Below, piece after piece: positions 20,310 to 28,165 of a stretch of 64,000 bases of DNA (within the stretch, counting starts at the first letter, position 1; each line of letters starts with the position of its first letter). The notes below the pieces were generated by a model. That model was not told the DNA's origin and did no database searches. It saw only the letters and a program-made list of their open reading frames with translations. Source of the stretch: Streptomyces ficellus. GTDB lineage: Bacteria > Actinomycetota > Actinomycetes > Streptomycetales > Streptomycetaceae. The position numbers were made by a program, and so were the translations under genes. The DNA lies in NCBI RefSeq assembly GCF_009739905.1, contig NZ_CP034279.1:2294001-2358000 (forward strand), read 5' to 3'.

Positions 20310-20744
20310 TCAGCTCCAGGCGCTCCCGGCGTGCCCGGCGCCCCGGCGGCCGTCGAGGGGCGGAGCGATCTCCCGGTGCCGCAGTCCGCGCACGAGTCGT
20401 ACGAGGTCGGCCGGCTCGAAGGGCTTCGCGAGGAACGCGTCCACCCCGGCGGCGAGCCCGCTCTCCACCTCGTACTGCGTGCAGGCGCTGACGATCGCCA
20501 CCGGCAGGTGTCTGGTCCGCGGGTCTTCCCGGAGCCGCTCGGCGGTCCGGAGCCCGTCGAGGCGTGGCATCACGACGTCGAGGGTCACCACGTCGGGACG
20601 GACGTGGTGGACGACGTCCAGACACTCGGCACCATCGGCCGCGGTCACCACCTCGAAGCCCTCCAGCTCGAGGTTGACCCTGATCAGCTGCCGGATGACC
20701 CTGTTGTCGTCCACGACGAGCACCCGGCCGGACACGCCTGACAC
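20310..20744 (-). CDS. Single-domain response regulator
   Basis: Stand-alone receiver domain of about 145 residues. RVLVVDDN supplies the acidic pocket, TLDVVMPRLDG the phospho-acceptor Asp, VSAC the conserved Ser/Thr position and FLAKPFEP the conserved Lys. No output domain or adjacent histidine kinase is present, so it acts as a CheY/DivK-like protein or serves a distant kinase. A GTG giving VSGVSGRVLVVDD is preferred because conservation begins there; an in-frame start at 20792 would add 16 residues. Confidence 0.88.
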   Translation of the reverse strand: MSGVSGRVLVVDDNRVIRQLIRVNLELEGFEVVTAADGAECLDVVHHVRPDVVTLDVVMPRLDGLRTAERLREDPRTRHLPVAIVSACTQYEVESGLAAGVDAFLAKPFEPADLVRLVRGLRHREIAPPLDGRRGAGHAGSAWS

Positions 20745-20842
20745 AACTCGAGAGTAGGTCGAGTCCCAGCCCTGCGTCCGGGTTTTCCCCACTTCCGCCC
20801 CACACGGGCGACCCCACCCGCCCCGCCACCCGTAAATACCTG

Positions 20843-20873
20843 TTCACAGGCACCGCTCGGGAGCTGGTAGTGT
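20843..20873 (+). promoter_or_regulatory. Possible promoter of tRNA-Arg
   Basis: TTCACA (20843-20848) and TAGTGT (20868-20873), 19 bases apart and 40 bases before the tRNA. The spacing is long by one or two bases, so this is tentative. Confidence 0.35.
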
Positions 20874-20912
20874 TCTACCCGTCGCCGCGAGCAACACCAC
20901 CGCGACGGACAC

Positions 20913-20984
20913 GCCCCCGTAGCTCAGGGGATAGAGCAACGGCCTCCGGAGCCGTGTGCGCAGGTTCGAATCCTGCCGGGGGCA
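20913..20984 (+). tRNA. tRNA-Arg (anticodon CCG)
   Basis: A 72-base cloverleaf: acceptor GCCCCCG pairs with CGGGGGC followed by discriminator A. The anticodon stem ACGGC/GCCGT encloses loop CTCCGGA with anticodon CCG (reads CGG). The T loop is GGTTCGAATCC. CCA is not encoded. The 3' half from base 20943 is duplicated at 38967, so the gene is the integration site of the element to its right and was restored intact by it. Confidence 0.97.
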
Positions 20985-20985
20985 C
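20943..20985 (+). repeat. attL, 43-bp core at 3' end of tRNA-Arg
   Basis: Starts with CCTCCGGAGCCGTG and ends with CGGGGGCAC. It is identical over 43 bases to 38967-39009; identity ends abruptly on both sides. It spans the anticodon loop to one base past the tRNA. Confidence 0.95.
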
Positions 20986-21038
20986 AGAAGCCGGAACAGC
21001 GTGATCAAGCCGCTGACCAGCACATGTGCCAGACATTG

Positions 21039-21071
21039 AGAGCCGGACCCATTCCCACTGGGTCCGGCTCT
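21039..21071 (+). terminator. Element-borne terminator behind tRNA-Arg
   Basis: AGAGCCGGACCC (21039-21050) and GGGTCCGGCTCT (21060-21071) pair perfectly around nine bases, then TCGTCGTT. It lies inside the element, 55 bases past the tRNA, and replaces the original terminator now found at 39026-39065. Confidence 0.85.
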
Positions 21072-21483
21072 TCGTCGTTCCTACTCACTGGTCGCGAGTG
21101 AGGGGCGAGTGGGTTTCCGCGTGTCCCAGCGAACCGGTCGCACAAGGGACCCGTCGCCCGGCAAACTGCTGCTGCCGCCAGAGAGGCCGAGGCTGATCAC
21201 CTCGGTGCTGGGCGGAAGTGGCGCGTTGGAGAGGGGCGCCCCTGGAGCCAGCGGCCCCGGCCTCCAGAAGTATCCCCTCTCCATGGAAGGAGCCGACGCG
21301 TGAACAGGGCCAATCGCGCGTCTACTAGCACTTGGGCGAAATCTTGCGCGCAGCCCTACCTGAGTTCCTCGGCAGCTGCGCCGCCACCTTGGCGATCACG
21401 ATCGGTTGCTGGTGCCTCAAGAGGATCAGCGGAGCCCGCCGTCGTGAGGAAGAGGAGGCCGATACCTCCGAGGGGTGAGCGGC
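21072..21483. other. Gene-free region between attL and integrase
   Basis: About 410 bases with no reading frame I can support. As the attachment-site arm next to int, it is the expected place for integrase and excisionase arm sites, but I see no clear repeat set here. Confidence 0.4.
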
Positions 21484-22965
21484 TTAGCCTCGTTTGCTGG
21501 GCTCATCCTGCCCCTCCCTCCATCCCATGGCGGCCTCGATCTTCTTGTTGTTGAGCTCCTCGTGGCCGTCGATACAGCCTTCATACCGGCGGTGAATGAC
21601 CTCTGGGGAATTGCCCGCACGACGGGCAACCTCCGCCACCGGCACACCTGCATTGAGCCAGTTGGTGATGCAGGTGTGCCGGAGGTCGTAGGGCCGGTGC
21701 GCGAGTGGGGAGTCCACCTTGTCCGGTGGAAGGGCGATGGGCCGTGCTTCCTGCCAGACCCTCCAGTAGCTGGAGGTGCCCAGCACACCACCGCGTTCGT
21801 TGGCGAAAAGCCTGCCGTCCTTCGCTGTACTGAATTCCTTGATGTGGTCTCGAAGCATCATGACCAACAGCGGCGGTATGGGCACGGGACGGTCGGCCTT
21901 GGCCTCACGTGACTTGAGCCCTCGCTTGTCGTGACGCTGTCCTGAGTCGGTCCACTTTTTGCCGGAGACCGGACGGGTTTCCCGAAGGGTGAGAGTGCCC
22001 CACCCCCGCTCGGGCAGGTAGCAGTCCTTCTCCCGCAGCCCGACCGCTTCCGCCGGCCGCAGCGCCGCGTAGAGCTGGCAGGCAAAGAAGGCCATCAGCC
22101 GACGTCCTCGGTTGCGGTGGACGGAGCCGACGTACGACACGGCGGTGAGAAGTTCCATACCTTGGGTGGGGTTCACCAGGACGCGCGGGTCCACGGTGTC
22201 GTTCGCCTGAGAGCCCGACCGCTTCACCTTGGCGAGCGGGTTCTCATCCAGGTAGCCCGACTCGATGGCGTACTCCATGGCGGTGTTGAAGCCTCGGCGC
22301 CGCCGCTTGTACGTCTCGCCGGCCGCCGGAGCGTCGTCCAGCTTGAATGAGAGCCGGTACTGGACGTCCCGGAGCACCTTCGGATCGGTCAGGGCGGACA
22401 GAGGAAGGGAACGATTAGAAAGCCACGTGCAGGCGGCCTCCAGTTCGGGCGGGGGCTCTTCGCCCCTATGGGCTGGTACGACCGCCCATCGCATAGCCAG
22501 CCGTACTTCCTCCAACGTGGGTGCCTTCGCACCCTCGCCCATCAAGGCGAGCGCCACCGTTGCCAGGCTGTCCGCGAGCCCTTCGCGGGTCTTGGCTGCG
22601 GTCGTACGCCACCGAGCGTTCATGTACTCCCGGCAGAAGTCCCACCACGAAGGATCAGGCCGCTGACTTTCTCTCGCTATGGCAGCCCGTAGCTCGGACT
22701 CTGGCAGGCCGGTGACCACGTCGAACGCCTCGCCTTTACGCATGGCTTGCCGGAGTTCCGAACGGCGGGTATCGGCCAGGGCAACGGTGGTGAAGCTTGC
22801 CGTCTTCACCTTGCCCGCCACCTTCCAACGGAGTTGGTAGGGCGCCTTCTTGCTGCGTACCTTGCTGACGTTCCACACACGGACATCGGTGGACAGGTTG
22901 TGCTCTTGCCCGGACGGGCCCCCGCCATCGGGGGAGCCCGTCCGGTTGGTGTTGCGATGGTTCAC
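21484..22965 (-). CDS. Tyrosine site-specific integrase
   Basis: Catalyses integration and, with Xis, excision at tRNA-Arg. 493 residues. An arm-binding N-terminus (KVRSKKAPYQLRWKVAGK) precedes the core-binding domain, then the catalytic domain with Arg in YAALRPAEAVGL (about 303), HRPYDLRHT supplying His and the second Arg (about 423-430), and the nucleophile Tyr in VIHRRYEG (about 461). The ATG overlaps the xis TGA by four bases, so the two are translationally coupled. It ends close to attL. Confidence 0.96.
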   Translation of the reverse strand: MNHRNTNRTGSPDGGGPSGQEHNLSTDVRVWNVSKVRSKKAPYQLRWKVAGKVKTASFTTVALADTRRSELRQAMRKGEAFDVVTGLPESELRAAIARESQRPDPSWWDFCREYMNARWRTTAAKTREGLADSLATVALALMGEGAKAPTLEEVRLAMRWAVVPAHRGEEPPPELEAACTWLSNRSLPLSALTDPKVLRDVQYRLSFKLDDAPAAGETYKRRRRGFNTAMEYAIESGYLDENPLAKVKRSGSQANDTVDPRVLVNPTQGMELLTAVSYVGSVHRNRGRRLMAFFACQLYAALRPAEAVGLREKDCYLPERGWGTLTLRETRPVSGKKWTDSGQRHDKRGLKSREAKADRPVPIPPLLVMMLRDHIKEFSTAKDGRLFANERGGVLGTSSYWRVWQEARPIALPPDKVDSPLAHRPYDLRHTCITNWLNAGVPVAEVARRAGNSPEVIHRRYEGCIDGHEELNNKKIEAAMGWREGQDEPSKRG

Positions 22966-23153
22966 GCGGCTTCCTCCAGCGTCGCTATCCAGCGGTCCAG
23001 TTCTGAGCGCCGGATGCGCACCGCACCGTTCGGGAGCTTGATGGCCCTAGGGCCTTTGCGGAGCTGCCGCCAGCGGTAGAACGTCGCTCGCGGTACTCCG
23101 ATCTCTTCGATGACTTGAGGAATGGACAACATCTCGTCGCGGGGCTTGGCCAC
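22962..23153 (-). CDS. Excisionase, MerR/Xis-like helix-turn-helix
   Basis: A 63-residue protein from a GTG with AAGGAGGAG just upstream. LSIPQVIEEIGVPRATFYRWRQLRKGP is a winged-helix DNA-binding segment typical of AICE Xis proteins, followed by the wing VRIRRSELDRWIATLEEAA. It overlaps int by four bases. It should bias recombination towards excision. Upstream lies the CACAGAAA repeat array, which could contain its promoter or operator. Confidence 0.9.
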   Translation of the reverse strand: MAKPRDEMLSIPQVIEEIGVPRATFYRWRQLRKGPRAIKLPNGAVRIRRSELDRWIATLEEAA

Positions 23154-23208
23154 GACTCCTCCTTGGTGAGAGGCACGGGCGGGGGGAGACGAGCGCCTGA
23201 GGGCCGCC

Positions 23209-23456
23209 ACAGAAACCACGAAATACACAGAAACCCGGGGCGGGGTCGCTGACCTGCATGAACGGCGCTGCGGAGGGGTCGGGGCGGGCTGCCACAGAAA
23301 TCACGGGAAGTCCCACAGAAATAAGGGGCCCGGGGTGGGCTCGTATTTGTGTGGGGCTTCTGTGGGTTTCTGTGGCAGCCGTCCAACCGCAGCTGCGGGG
23401 CCTGTTGGTGGTCAGCGGCGGGGCGGGGTTGTTTCTGTGATTCTGTGGTTTCTGTG
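23209..23456. repeat. Nine-copy CACAGAAA array, four forward and five inverted
   Basis: CACAGAAA occurs at 23209, 23227, 23293 and 23314 on the plus strand. Its complement TTTCTGTG occurs at 23367, 23432 and 23449, with seven-base versions TTCTGTG at 23358 and 23441. The array fills the gap between the replication genes and xis. Copies are not in constant phase. The arrangement resembles iterons of an origin or multiple operator sites for a replication or excision regulator; the sequence alone does not decide. Confidence 0.8.
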
Positions 23457-23464
23457 GCGGGGGT

Positions 23465-25021
23465 TCAGGCGGTCGGGTCGGCCAGCTGGGGGTGGATGAG
23501 GTAGCGCGGAGAAGGCGGCCGGCCCCTGCCTCCGCTGCGCTGGACGGGCTGGCAGCGGATGTATCCGTGGTCCTCCAGCAGGTTCAGCGCGGGGTCGAGG
23601 TCGGCGACCGTGGGGAACTCGGCGCGGGAGAGTTTCACCATGAGGTCGCGCTTGCTGACCTCGCTCCACTGCTGGGCGCGCAGCACCTCCAGCACCGCGT
23701 GAGCGCGGGCGGCGGTGTGGTCGGCGCCCATGAGGTCGAACACCGCCAGGGCGTGGCCGGTGAAGTAGTCGGTCAGCTTCACCGCCGCGCGCATGGTGTC
23801 CGCGCTGATGGGCTCGGTGTGCCCGTTGCTGGGGTGCGCGGCCAGGTGCAGCAGGCCCGCCAGGCGGCACGTGGCGCCGCCCAGCTTGTTCGCCCAGTTC
23901 TGGACGTGGGCGAGATCTCCTCCGCGTTCCCGCAGCCGGGGTTCCTGCCGCTTCTCGAACGCCACCAGCACGTCCCCGGCTTCCGGGGAGAGTTGGAGTA
24001 CGGCCGGGTCTGTCCAGTCCGTCAGGGACATGGTCAGAGCGGTGACGTGCTCCTCGTAAGTCGCGGCCACCGCGTCAGGAATGGGCTCGGTCAGTACCTT
24101 GCGGTAGCCCACCAGTGACTTGGGCAACGAGTACAGGAACCGGGCCAGCAAGCCCCGCTCATCGGCTCCCTTGATGCGGCCGATGTCCTCCAGAACACCC
24201 GGCTGCACCGTCAGGCCCATGGTCAGTGCGGGGGCCTCGATGAACTCCTCACGGCCCCGGCGGTCCACCCGCAGCCGGTCGCCTGCCTGCCCGCGCAGGA
24301 ACACGTCCAGGTTGGGTGTGCCGGAGTAGCGACCGGCGATGATGTCGAAGATCCCTCCCTCCGCCGACATGACGGAGAGCCTGCCGCCCTGTTCGGCCAG
24401 CAGTGAGGCGATGACTTCCGGGGTGGCGTCATCGGCCAGCAGACGAGGCTTCGCGGGCACCGTGACCGACTCCGCAGCCTGAGCCAGGCTGATGGCCTCC
24501 GCTACCAGCTCGTCCCGCTTGTCAGCGTCCGCGCCGCGGGCCGCCTTGGCTGCCGCGCTCTCCGCGACTTCCTTGGCCAGGCGGGCGGTGATCTCCGCTT
24601 CCACGATGCGTCCGGCCGACTGCGTGACCAGCAGCGCCTCACAGCGGTAGAGGGGGTTGGCCATCAGGTTGAACACCGCGCTCTTGCGGTTGCCCGGCGG
24701 CAGTGCGACGACCACGAATACGTTCGTGGGCTCCCGCCACCGGCCCCGGACCTGCACCACGGCGCGGCCACCGGCAGCCGTGCCCAGCACCGCGAGCGCG
24801 AGGGCCCCGGCCATGTCCACCGGTGTCTGCGTCTCCTCGGCGACCGCGCGCACGTAGTCGCCCAGCCAGGCCGGGAAGACCTCCGTGGGGAACGCGGGCA
24901 GTTCCCGGCGGGCGGTGAGCGGGATCGGTTCCTCCCACGGAGCCTCCCCAGTCCCCTCGGGCGCGTCCTGGGCGTCGAAGAAGGCCCACAGCTCGGAGCT
25001 GTCCATCGGCTGTGTGCTCAT
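23465..25021 (-). CDS. DUF3987-type replication protein
   Basis: 518 residues from MSTQPMDSSELW, whose ATG overlaps the Prim-Pol stop by four bases. The DUF3987 region starts near residue 40 (FPAWLGDYVRAVAEETQTPVDMAG) and has a degenerate P-loop LPPGNRKSAVF and a possible Walker B region RLSVMSAEGGIFDIIAGRY. The C-terminal 80 residues look like a winged helix. Paired with Prim-Pol in mobile elements, this type probably acts as a helicase-like initiator of element replication. Exact activity is inferred. Confidence 0.82.
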   Translation of the reverse strand: MSTQPMDSSELWAFFDAQDAPEGTGEAPWEEPIPLTARRELPAFPTEVFPAWLGDYVRAVAEETQTPVDMAGALALAVLGTAAGGRAVVQVRGRWREPTNVFVVVALPPGNRKSAVFNLMANPLYRCEALLVTQSAGRIVEAEITARLAKEVAESAAAKAARGADADKRDELVAEAISLAQAAESVTVPAKPRLLADDATPEVIASLLAEQGGRLSVMSAEGGIFDIIAGRYSGTPNLDVFLRGQAGDRLRVDRRGREEFIEAPALTMGLTVQPGVLEDIGRIKGADERGLLARFLYSLPKSLVGYRKVLTEPIPDAVAATYEEHVTALTMSLTDWTDPAVLQLSPEAGDVLVAFEKRQEPRLRERGGDLAHVQNWANKLGGATCRLAGLLHLAAHPSNGHTEPISADTMRAAVKLTDYFTGHALAVFDLMGADHTAARAHAVLEVLRAQQWSEVSKRDLMVKLSRAEFPTVADLDPALNLLEDHGYIRCQPVQRSGGRGRPPSPRYLIHPQLADPTA

Positions 25022-25950
25022 GCCGCACTCACCTCCACCGCGCCGCCTCGGGCGAGACCGGAGCGGATGGCGGTGCGGCACTCGGCGGCGGGCAGGCCGA
25101 TGGACTGACCCGCGCTCATCAGCTCACCGGTCACGTCGGCTTCCGTGAGGTCGCCGGTGCGGATGAGCCGTGCGAGGGCGTAGGCGGCGAAGTACACAGC
25201 ACGATTACGACCGCCCTGGCGGGCGGACAGCACCTTTTCCAGCTCCCCCCGCAGCGCGGTGGTGCTGTAGGCGGTGGCGTTGCGCATCCGGGCCGATAGC
25301 TCCGACAGCGGCATCGGAGCCGGTGCGGGCTTCCGGGTGAGCAGGTCACTGAGCCACGCAGGGAGGGGGGCCGCGGGGGCGTCGTGAATGATCTCGTACG
25401 GTGCTCCGCCCACGATGCTGCCGGCAGCAACCACGTACCCGCCCCAGGCCCGGGTGTCGACCTTCCACCCCAGGCTGCCGCCCGTGCTGCGTAGCCGCTT
25501 TTCACTCGGCGCGGTGAAGTACAGGTGCTGCCCGCCACGGCGAGTGCGCACCGTGAACGTCTCGGTCGGCAGCCGCTCCCCCGCGCGCTCGCACAGCACG
25601 GCGAACACGTCCAGCCCGTCCGCCGCGCCCAGCCCCGCCCACTCGGATGGGGCGGTGTCGGCCTCGTCCTTGGGGATGTCGAGGTCCACCACCACGAGCT
25701 GGGCGGGGCCGGTAGCGATGCCGACGTTGTACGGGGCCGCCTGCCAGCACGCCGTGATGTGCTGCGGGTCGAGGGTGGCGCGCTGTTCGGGGGTGCGGTG
25801 CCCGCTCTCGCACCGGCCGGTGCGGGGGCAGTCGCGCTCCGGGTGCCCGGCGGGGCGCTTGTCCCCGGGGCGGAGGGGGAAGACGGGCCAGCCGCGCTCA
25901 GCGGCGGCCAGGGCGGCGCGCAGCAGCGCCGTGGTGGCGTTTGGTGTCAT
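25018..25950 (-). CDS. Bifunctional DNA primase/polymerase (Prim-Pol)
   Basis: Archaeo-eukaryotic-primase-fold protein that can prime and extend DNA during element replication. 310 residues from MTPNATTALL, with AGGAGAACC upstream. Motifs are the metal-binding VVVDLDIPKDE, RRGGQHLYFTAP and GGYVVAAGSIVGG. The N-terminal segment RGWPVFPLRPGDKRPA and Cys/His positions (CPRTGRCESGH) are common in the family. It is preceded by the repeated hairpin leader at 25971-26030. Confidence 0.92.
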   Translation of the reverse strand: MTPNATTALLRAALAAAERGWPVFPLRPGDKRPAGHPERDCPRTGRCESGHRTPEQRATLDPQHITACWQAAPYNVGIATGPAQLVVVDLDIPKDEADTAPSEWAGLGAADGLDVFAVLCERAGERLPTETFTVRTRRGGQHLYFTAPSEKRLRSTGGSLGWKVDTRAWGGYVVAAGSIVGGAPYEIIHDAPAAPLPAWLSDLLTRKPAPAPMPLSELSARMRNATAYSTTALRGELEKVLSARQGGRNRAVYFAAYALARLIRTGDLTEADVTGELMSAGQSIGLPAAECRTAIRSGLARGGAVEVSAA

Positions 25951-25970
25951 GCTGGGGGTTCTCCTGTTTC

Positions 25971-26030
25971 TGTCGAAGGGACGGAGAGCCGGGGCGGTCG
26001 CGGTGTTGTGGTGACAGGCGACCGCCCCGG
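25971..26030 (-). repeat. Repeated hairpin leader, copy A
   Basis: Bases 25971-26024 match 32895-32949 with a single one-base gap. Within it CCGGGGCGGTCGC (25989-26001) and GCGACCGCCCCGG (26018-26030) form a perfect 13-base stem around a GU-rich loop. It lies directly before the Prim-Pol gene and 7 bases after the preceding stop, so it may serve as terminator, attenuator or binding site. Confidence 0.85.
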
Positions 26031-26036
26031 GCGTAT

Positions 26037-26591
26037 CTAGGCGTCGGGGTGCTCCGCGCAATTGCACTGGTAGGCGGGCCAGCGGCAGTTCGGGCAGCGC
26101 CCGGCGGCCACCAGCTCGGCGCGCTGCTCCCGCTTGGTCCAGGCGGCGTACTGCTGGCGGACGTAGCCGCGCGCGTCGCACGTGGCGCTGGTCTCGGCGC
26201 CGTCCAGCTCCATCAGGCGGCGACCTGCCCGGCGAGCCAGCGTGCTGGCGTCCCCGTGGGCGCCGGCCTTCTCGTCGTCCAGCGCGATGCGGTCGAGCAG
26301 CGCCGCCTTACGCAGCCAGAACTCCCGCTCGTCCTGCCCGCCGCGCCGCATGTCACGGGCGGCCTGGGCGGTCCACCCGATCTCGCTGACGATGCTGGGC
26401 GCCTTGGCGTACGCCTCGTCCGGCGTCGGCCCCTGTCCGGCGGGCTTGTGGTCAGCGGTGACGTACAGGCGGGTGCGCTCCCCGTCGCGGGTGGGGTGCT
26501 GGCGTACGGCTCCGGTGGTGAACGCGGCGGCCAGTTCGCGCGTGACGCGGTCGGCCTCGACCGGGGTGCAGATGACTCGGATCTCGAACAT
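26037..26591 (-). CDS. Conserved AICE protein of unknown function with C-terminal Cys cluster
   Basis: 184 residues from MFEIRVICTPVEADRV, with AAAGGAAG two bases before the ATG. The N-terminal 75 residues look like a small alpha/beta fold (FEIRVICTP, RLYVTADH); the middle is helical with DMRRGGQDEREFWLRKAALLDRIALDD. The C-terminus CPNCRWPAYQCNCAEH could bind zinc. I recognise the type from Streptomyces integrative elements but know no function. Confidence 0.75.
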   Translation of the reverse strand: MFEIRVICTPVEADRVTRELAAAFTTGAVRQHPTRDGERTRLYVTADHKPAGQGPTPDEAYAKAPSIVSEIGWTAQAARDMRRGGQDEREFWLRKAALLDRIALDDEKAGAHGDASTLARRAGRRLMELDGAETSATCDARGYVRQQYAAWTKREQRAELVAAGRCPNCRWPAYQCNCAEHPDA

Positions 26592-26605
26592 GGCTTCCTT
26601 TCGGA

Positions 26606-26899
26606 TCAGACCGGGGGCTTGTTGTGGGCGCAGGCCGGGTCGGTGCACCACGGGTCGTGCGCGGTGCGCCGGTGGCGGAGCCAGGCGGGGGGCTTGGGCA
26701 GCCACAGGTAGGCCAGGGGCAGGAACGGCGCGCAGTCGCAGTCGGTCCAGTCCGGCTCGTCCTCGCCGTAGACGCCGCACTCCACCTCGCCGCTGCCGCC
26801 GCAGTCGAGGCAGTCCGGGTCCGGTGTGCGGTGCAGGGCGAGGATCGGGCGGGGGCCGATCTGACGCCCGCCGCGCCGGGTGGCGACCCAGCCGCGCCA
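26606..26899 (-). pseudogene. Small Cys-rich protein gene with a 2-bp frameshift after its start
   Basis: An open frame encodes WRGWVATRRGGRQIGPRP and then a zinc-knuckle-like region (CLDCGGSGEVECG, DCDCAPF, CTDPACAHNKPP). It has no usable start: a TAA lies immediately before it. Homologous element proteins begin M-A-R-x-GWVATRRGGRQ. The local sequence ATGGCGCGGC would read correctly as ATGGCGCGCGGC, so loss of one GC from a GCGCGC run explains the break. It may be a real mutation, a slippage-controlled gene or a sequencing error. Confidence 0.65.
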
Positions 26900-26940
26900 T
26901 TAGCGGACCGCGAGGCACTTACGGGCCAGCAGACGGGAGA

Positions 26941-27552
26941 TCACCAGTCCTCCTTGGTGGTGTCGGTGGCGGGCAGTTCGGGCAGCCCGGCACGGGTGAG
27001 CTGAGCGGGGTCGAAGCCGGGCAGCGCCGCCCGAGCGGTGAGCGCGGCGGCCAGGGCTTCGGCGTATGCGGCGCCCTCACGGGCCACCTCGATCTGCGCC
27101 CCCGCCCGGAGGGCTTCCACGCGTTCGACGTGCGCGTGTTCCTCGCGCCGCTCGGCGGTACGCCGCTCGTACGCGTCGTGCTCGCGGCGGTCGGTGCGCC
27201 AGTACCGGGCGGCCAGCCCGTAGGCGACCGTGGTCGCCAGCGCCCATAGCAGCAGCGGCAGCGACAGCCCGTCCGCGTACCCGGCAACCCCCGCCAGGGC
27301 CAGGGCTCCGGAGGTGGCGAACGCGGTCCCGGCGATGACCGGATCACCCGCCCGTCCGGCCGATGCGAATGCGCCGGCGGTCGCGGCCCCGGCCGCGAGC
27401 ACGACCATCAAGGCCGCGTTGCCGACGGAATGTTCGGCGCCGTTGGCGTTCCAGATCCGCCCCAGGATCAGCACGGTGGACGTAGCCAGGGCGGGGGCAG
27501 CCTTCGGGGCGGCCAGCGCGAGCCAGTGACGGGCGACGATCGGTTCGTTCAC
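26941..27552 (-). CDS. Predicted membrane protein of conjugation region
   Basis: 203 residues from a GTG (VNEPIVARHWLALAAPKAAPA) with GAGGAG upstream. Three to four hydrophobic stretches occupy residues 15-105, followed by a charged, probably coiled region (RYWRTDRREHDAYERRTAERREEHAHVER is partly helical) to about 150 and a tail. Its size, topology and position between traB and the replication genes fit the spread-type (Spd) proteins that aid intermycelial transfer, but no specific motif proves it. Confidence 0.72.
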   Translation of the reverse strand: MNEPIVARHWLALAAPKAAPALATSTVLILGRIWNANGAEHSVGNAALMVVLAAGAATAGAFASAGRAGDPVIAGTAFATSGALALAGVAGYADGLSLPLLLWALATTVAYGLAARYWRTDRREHDAYERRTAERREEHAHVERVEALRAGAQIEVAREGAAYAEALAAALTARAALPGFDPAQLTRAGLPELPATDTTKEDW

Positions 27553-27563
27553 GGCTCGGCTCC

Positions 27564-27752
27564 TCAGAAGTCCGGGATGGCGTTGACGACGGCGGCGGTC
27601 AGCTCGTTGATCGGGCCGGACGCGCCGGTGGAGGCGAGGAAGAAGCCGAACATGATGGCGACGAACGCCGAGCCGTAGCCGAGGGACTTGGAGCGCAGCA
27701 GGAAGAACAGGACGAGCCCGAAGAGCGCTACGGCGGAGATGGTGATGCCCAT
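27564..27752 (-). CDS. Small two-helix membrane protein, Spd-like
   Basis: 62 residues, almost all hydrophobic: ITISAVALFGLVLFFLLRS, then YGSAFVAIMFGFFLASTGA, ending INELTAAVVNAIPDF. It is 11 bases from the next membrane protein gene. Small proteins of this kind accompany TraB in Streptomyces plasmids and AICEs and affect plasmid spreading; function is inferred from context. Confidence 0.75.
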   Translation of the reverse strand: MGITISAVALFGLVLFFLLRSKSLGYGSAFVAIMFGFFLASTGASGPINELTAAVVNAIPDF

Positions 27753-27773
27753 GAGGGCCTCCTTCAGGTGGGG

Positions 27774-28025
27774 TTAGCGGGTGCCGTCGCGGTGGATGCG
27801 CATGGCGACGTTGAACAGGTGGCGGCCGATGCGGATGCGCTTGCGGTCGCCCCGGCAGCGGCGGCAGGTCTTGCCCGGCTTGAGCTGTCCGCGCCGGTCC
27901 TTCTTGAGCGCGTAGCCGAAGCCCTTGCACTTGCGGCAGTTGCCGAACGGGCTGGCGGCACACAGCCCGGCGTAACTGAGCGTAAACAGCAAGGTCAGGA
28001 GGCTAGCGGTGGCTATGAGGGTCAC
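27774..28025 (-). CDS. Small membrane-anchored CxxCxG zinc protein
   Basis: 83 residues. An N-terminal hydrophobic segment (LIATASLLTLLFTLSYAGLC) is followed by two DnaJ-like half knuckles, CRKCKGFG and CRRCRGDRK, which together can hold one zinc ion. The C-terminus is basic. It belongs to the spread/membrane group behind traB. Function is unknown. Confidence 0.72.
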   Translation of the reverse strand: MTLIATASLLTLLFTLSYAGLCAASPFGNCRKCKGFGYALKKDRRGQLKPGKTCRRCRGDRKRIRIGRHLFNVAMRIHRDGTR

Positions 28026-28064
28026 AAAGGGCCTCCAGGGGCGGTTTCGGGGTGCGGGAGGGGG

Positions 28065-28153
28065 AGCCCGCTAGGCACTAGCGGGCTGATCAGCGCGTAT
28101 ATGGGTCGCTAGCGGGGGTGCTAGACCTAGCAGGCATGGCCGCTAGGTCTAGC
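28065..28153. repeat. CTAG-rich double palindrome downstream of traB
   Basis: Hairpin 1 has perfect ten-base arms AGCCCGCTAG (28065-28074) and CTAGCGGGCT (28078-28087). An eight-base palindrome CGCTAGCG lies at 28107-28114. Hairpin 2 has perfect twelve-base arms GCTAGACCTAGC (28120-28131) and GCTAGGTCTAGC (28142-28153). CTAG, usually rare in Streptomyces, occurs eight times between 28071 and 28169. The block could be tandem terminators or the cis-acting transfer locus recognised by TraB. Confidence 0.8.
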
Positions 28154-28165
28154 GACGATCTCCAC

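Noticed and set aside
20310..20792. Two-component system
   Set aside because: Only the receiver protein is present; no histidine kinase is adjacent, so no pair is claimed.
23209..23456. CRISPR array
   Set aside because: Repeat units are eight bases, in both orientations and with irregular spacing; no cas genes are nearby.
26037..26918. 293-residue version of the 26037-26591 protein
   Set aside because: The extra 109 residues are Arg/Pro-rich shadow sequence of the Cys-rich frame; the ATG at 26591 has a strong ribosome-binding site.
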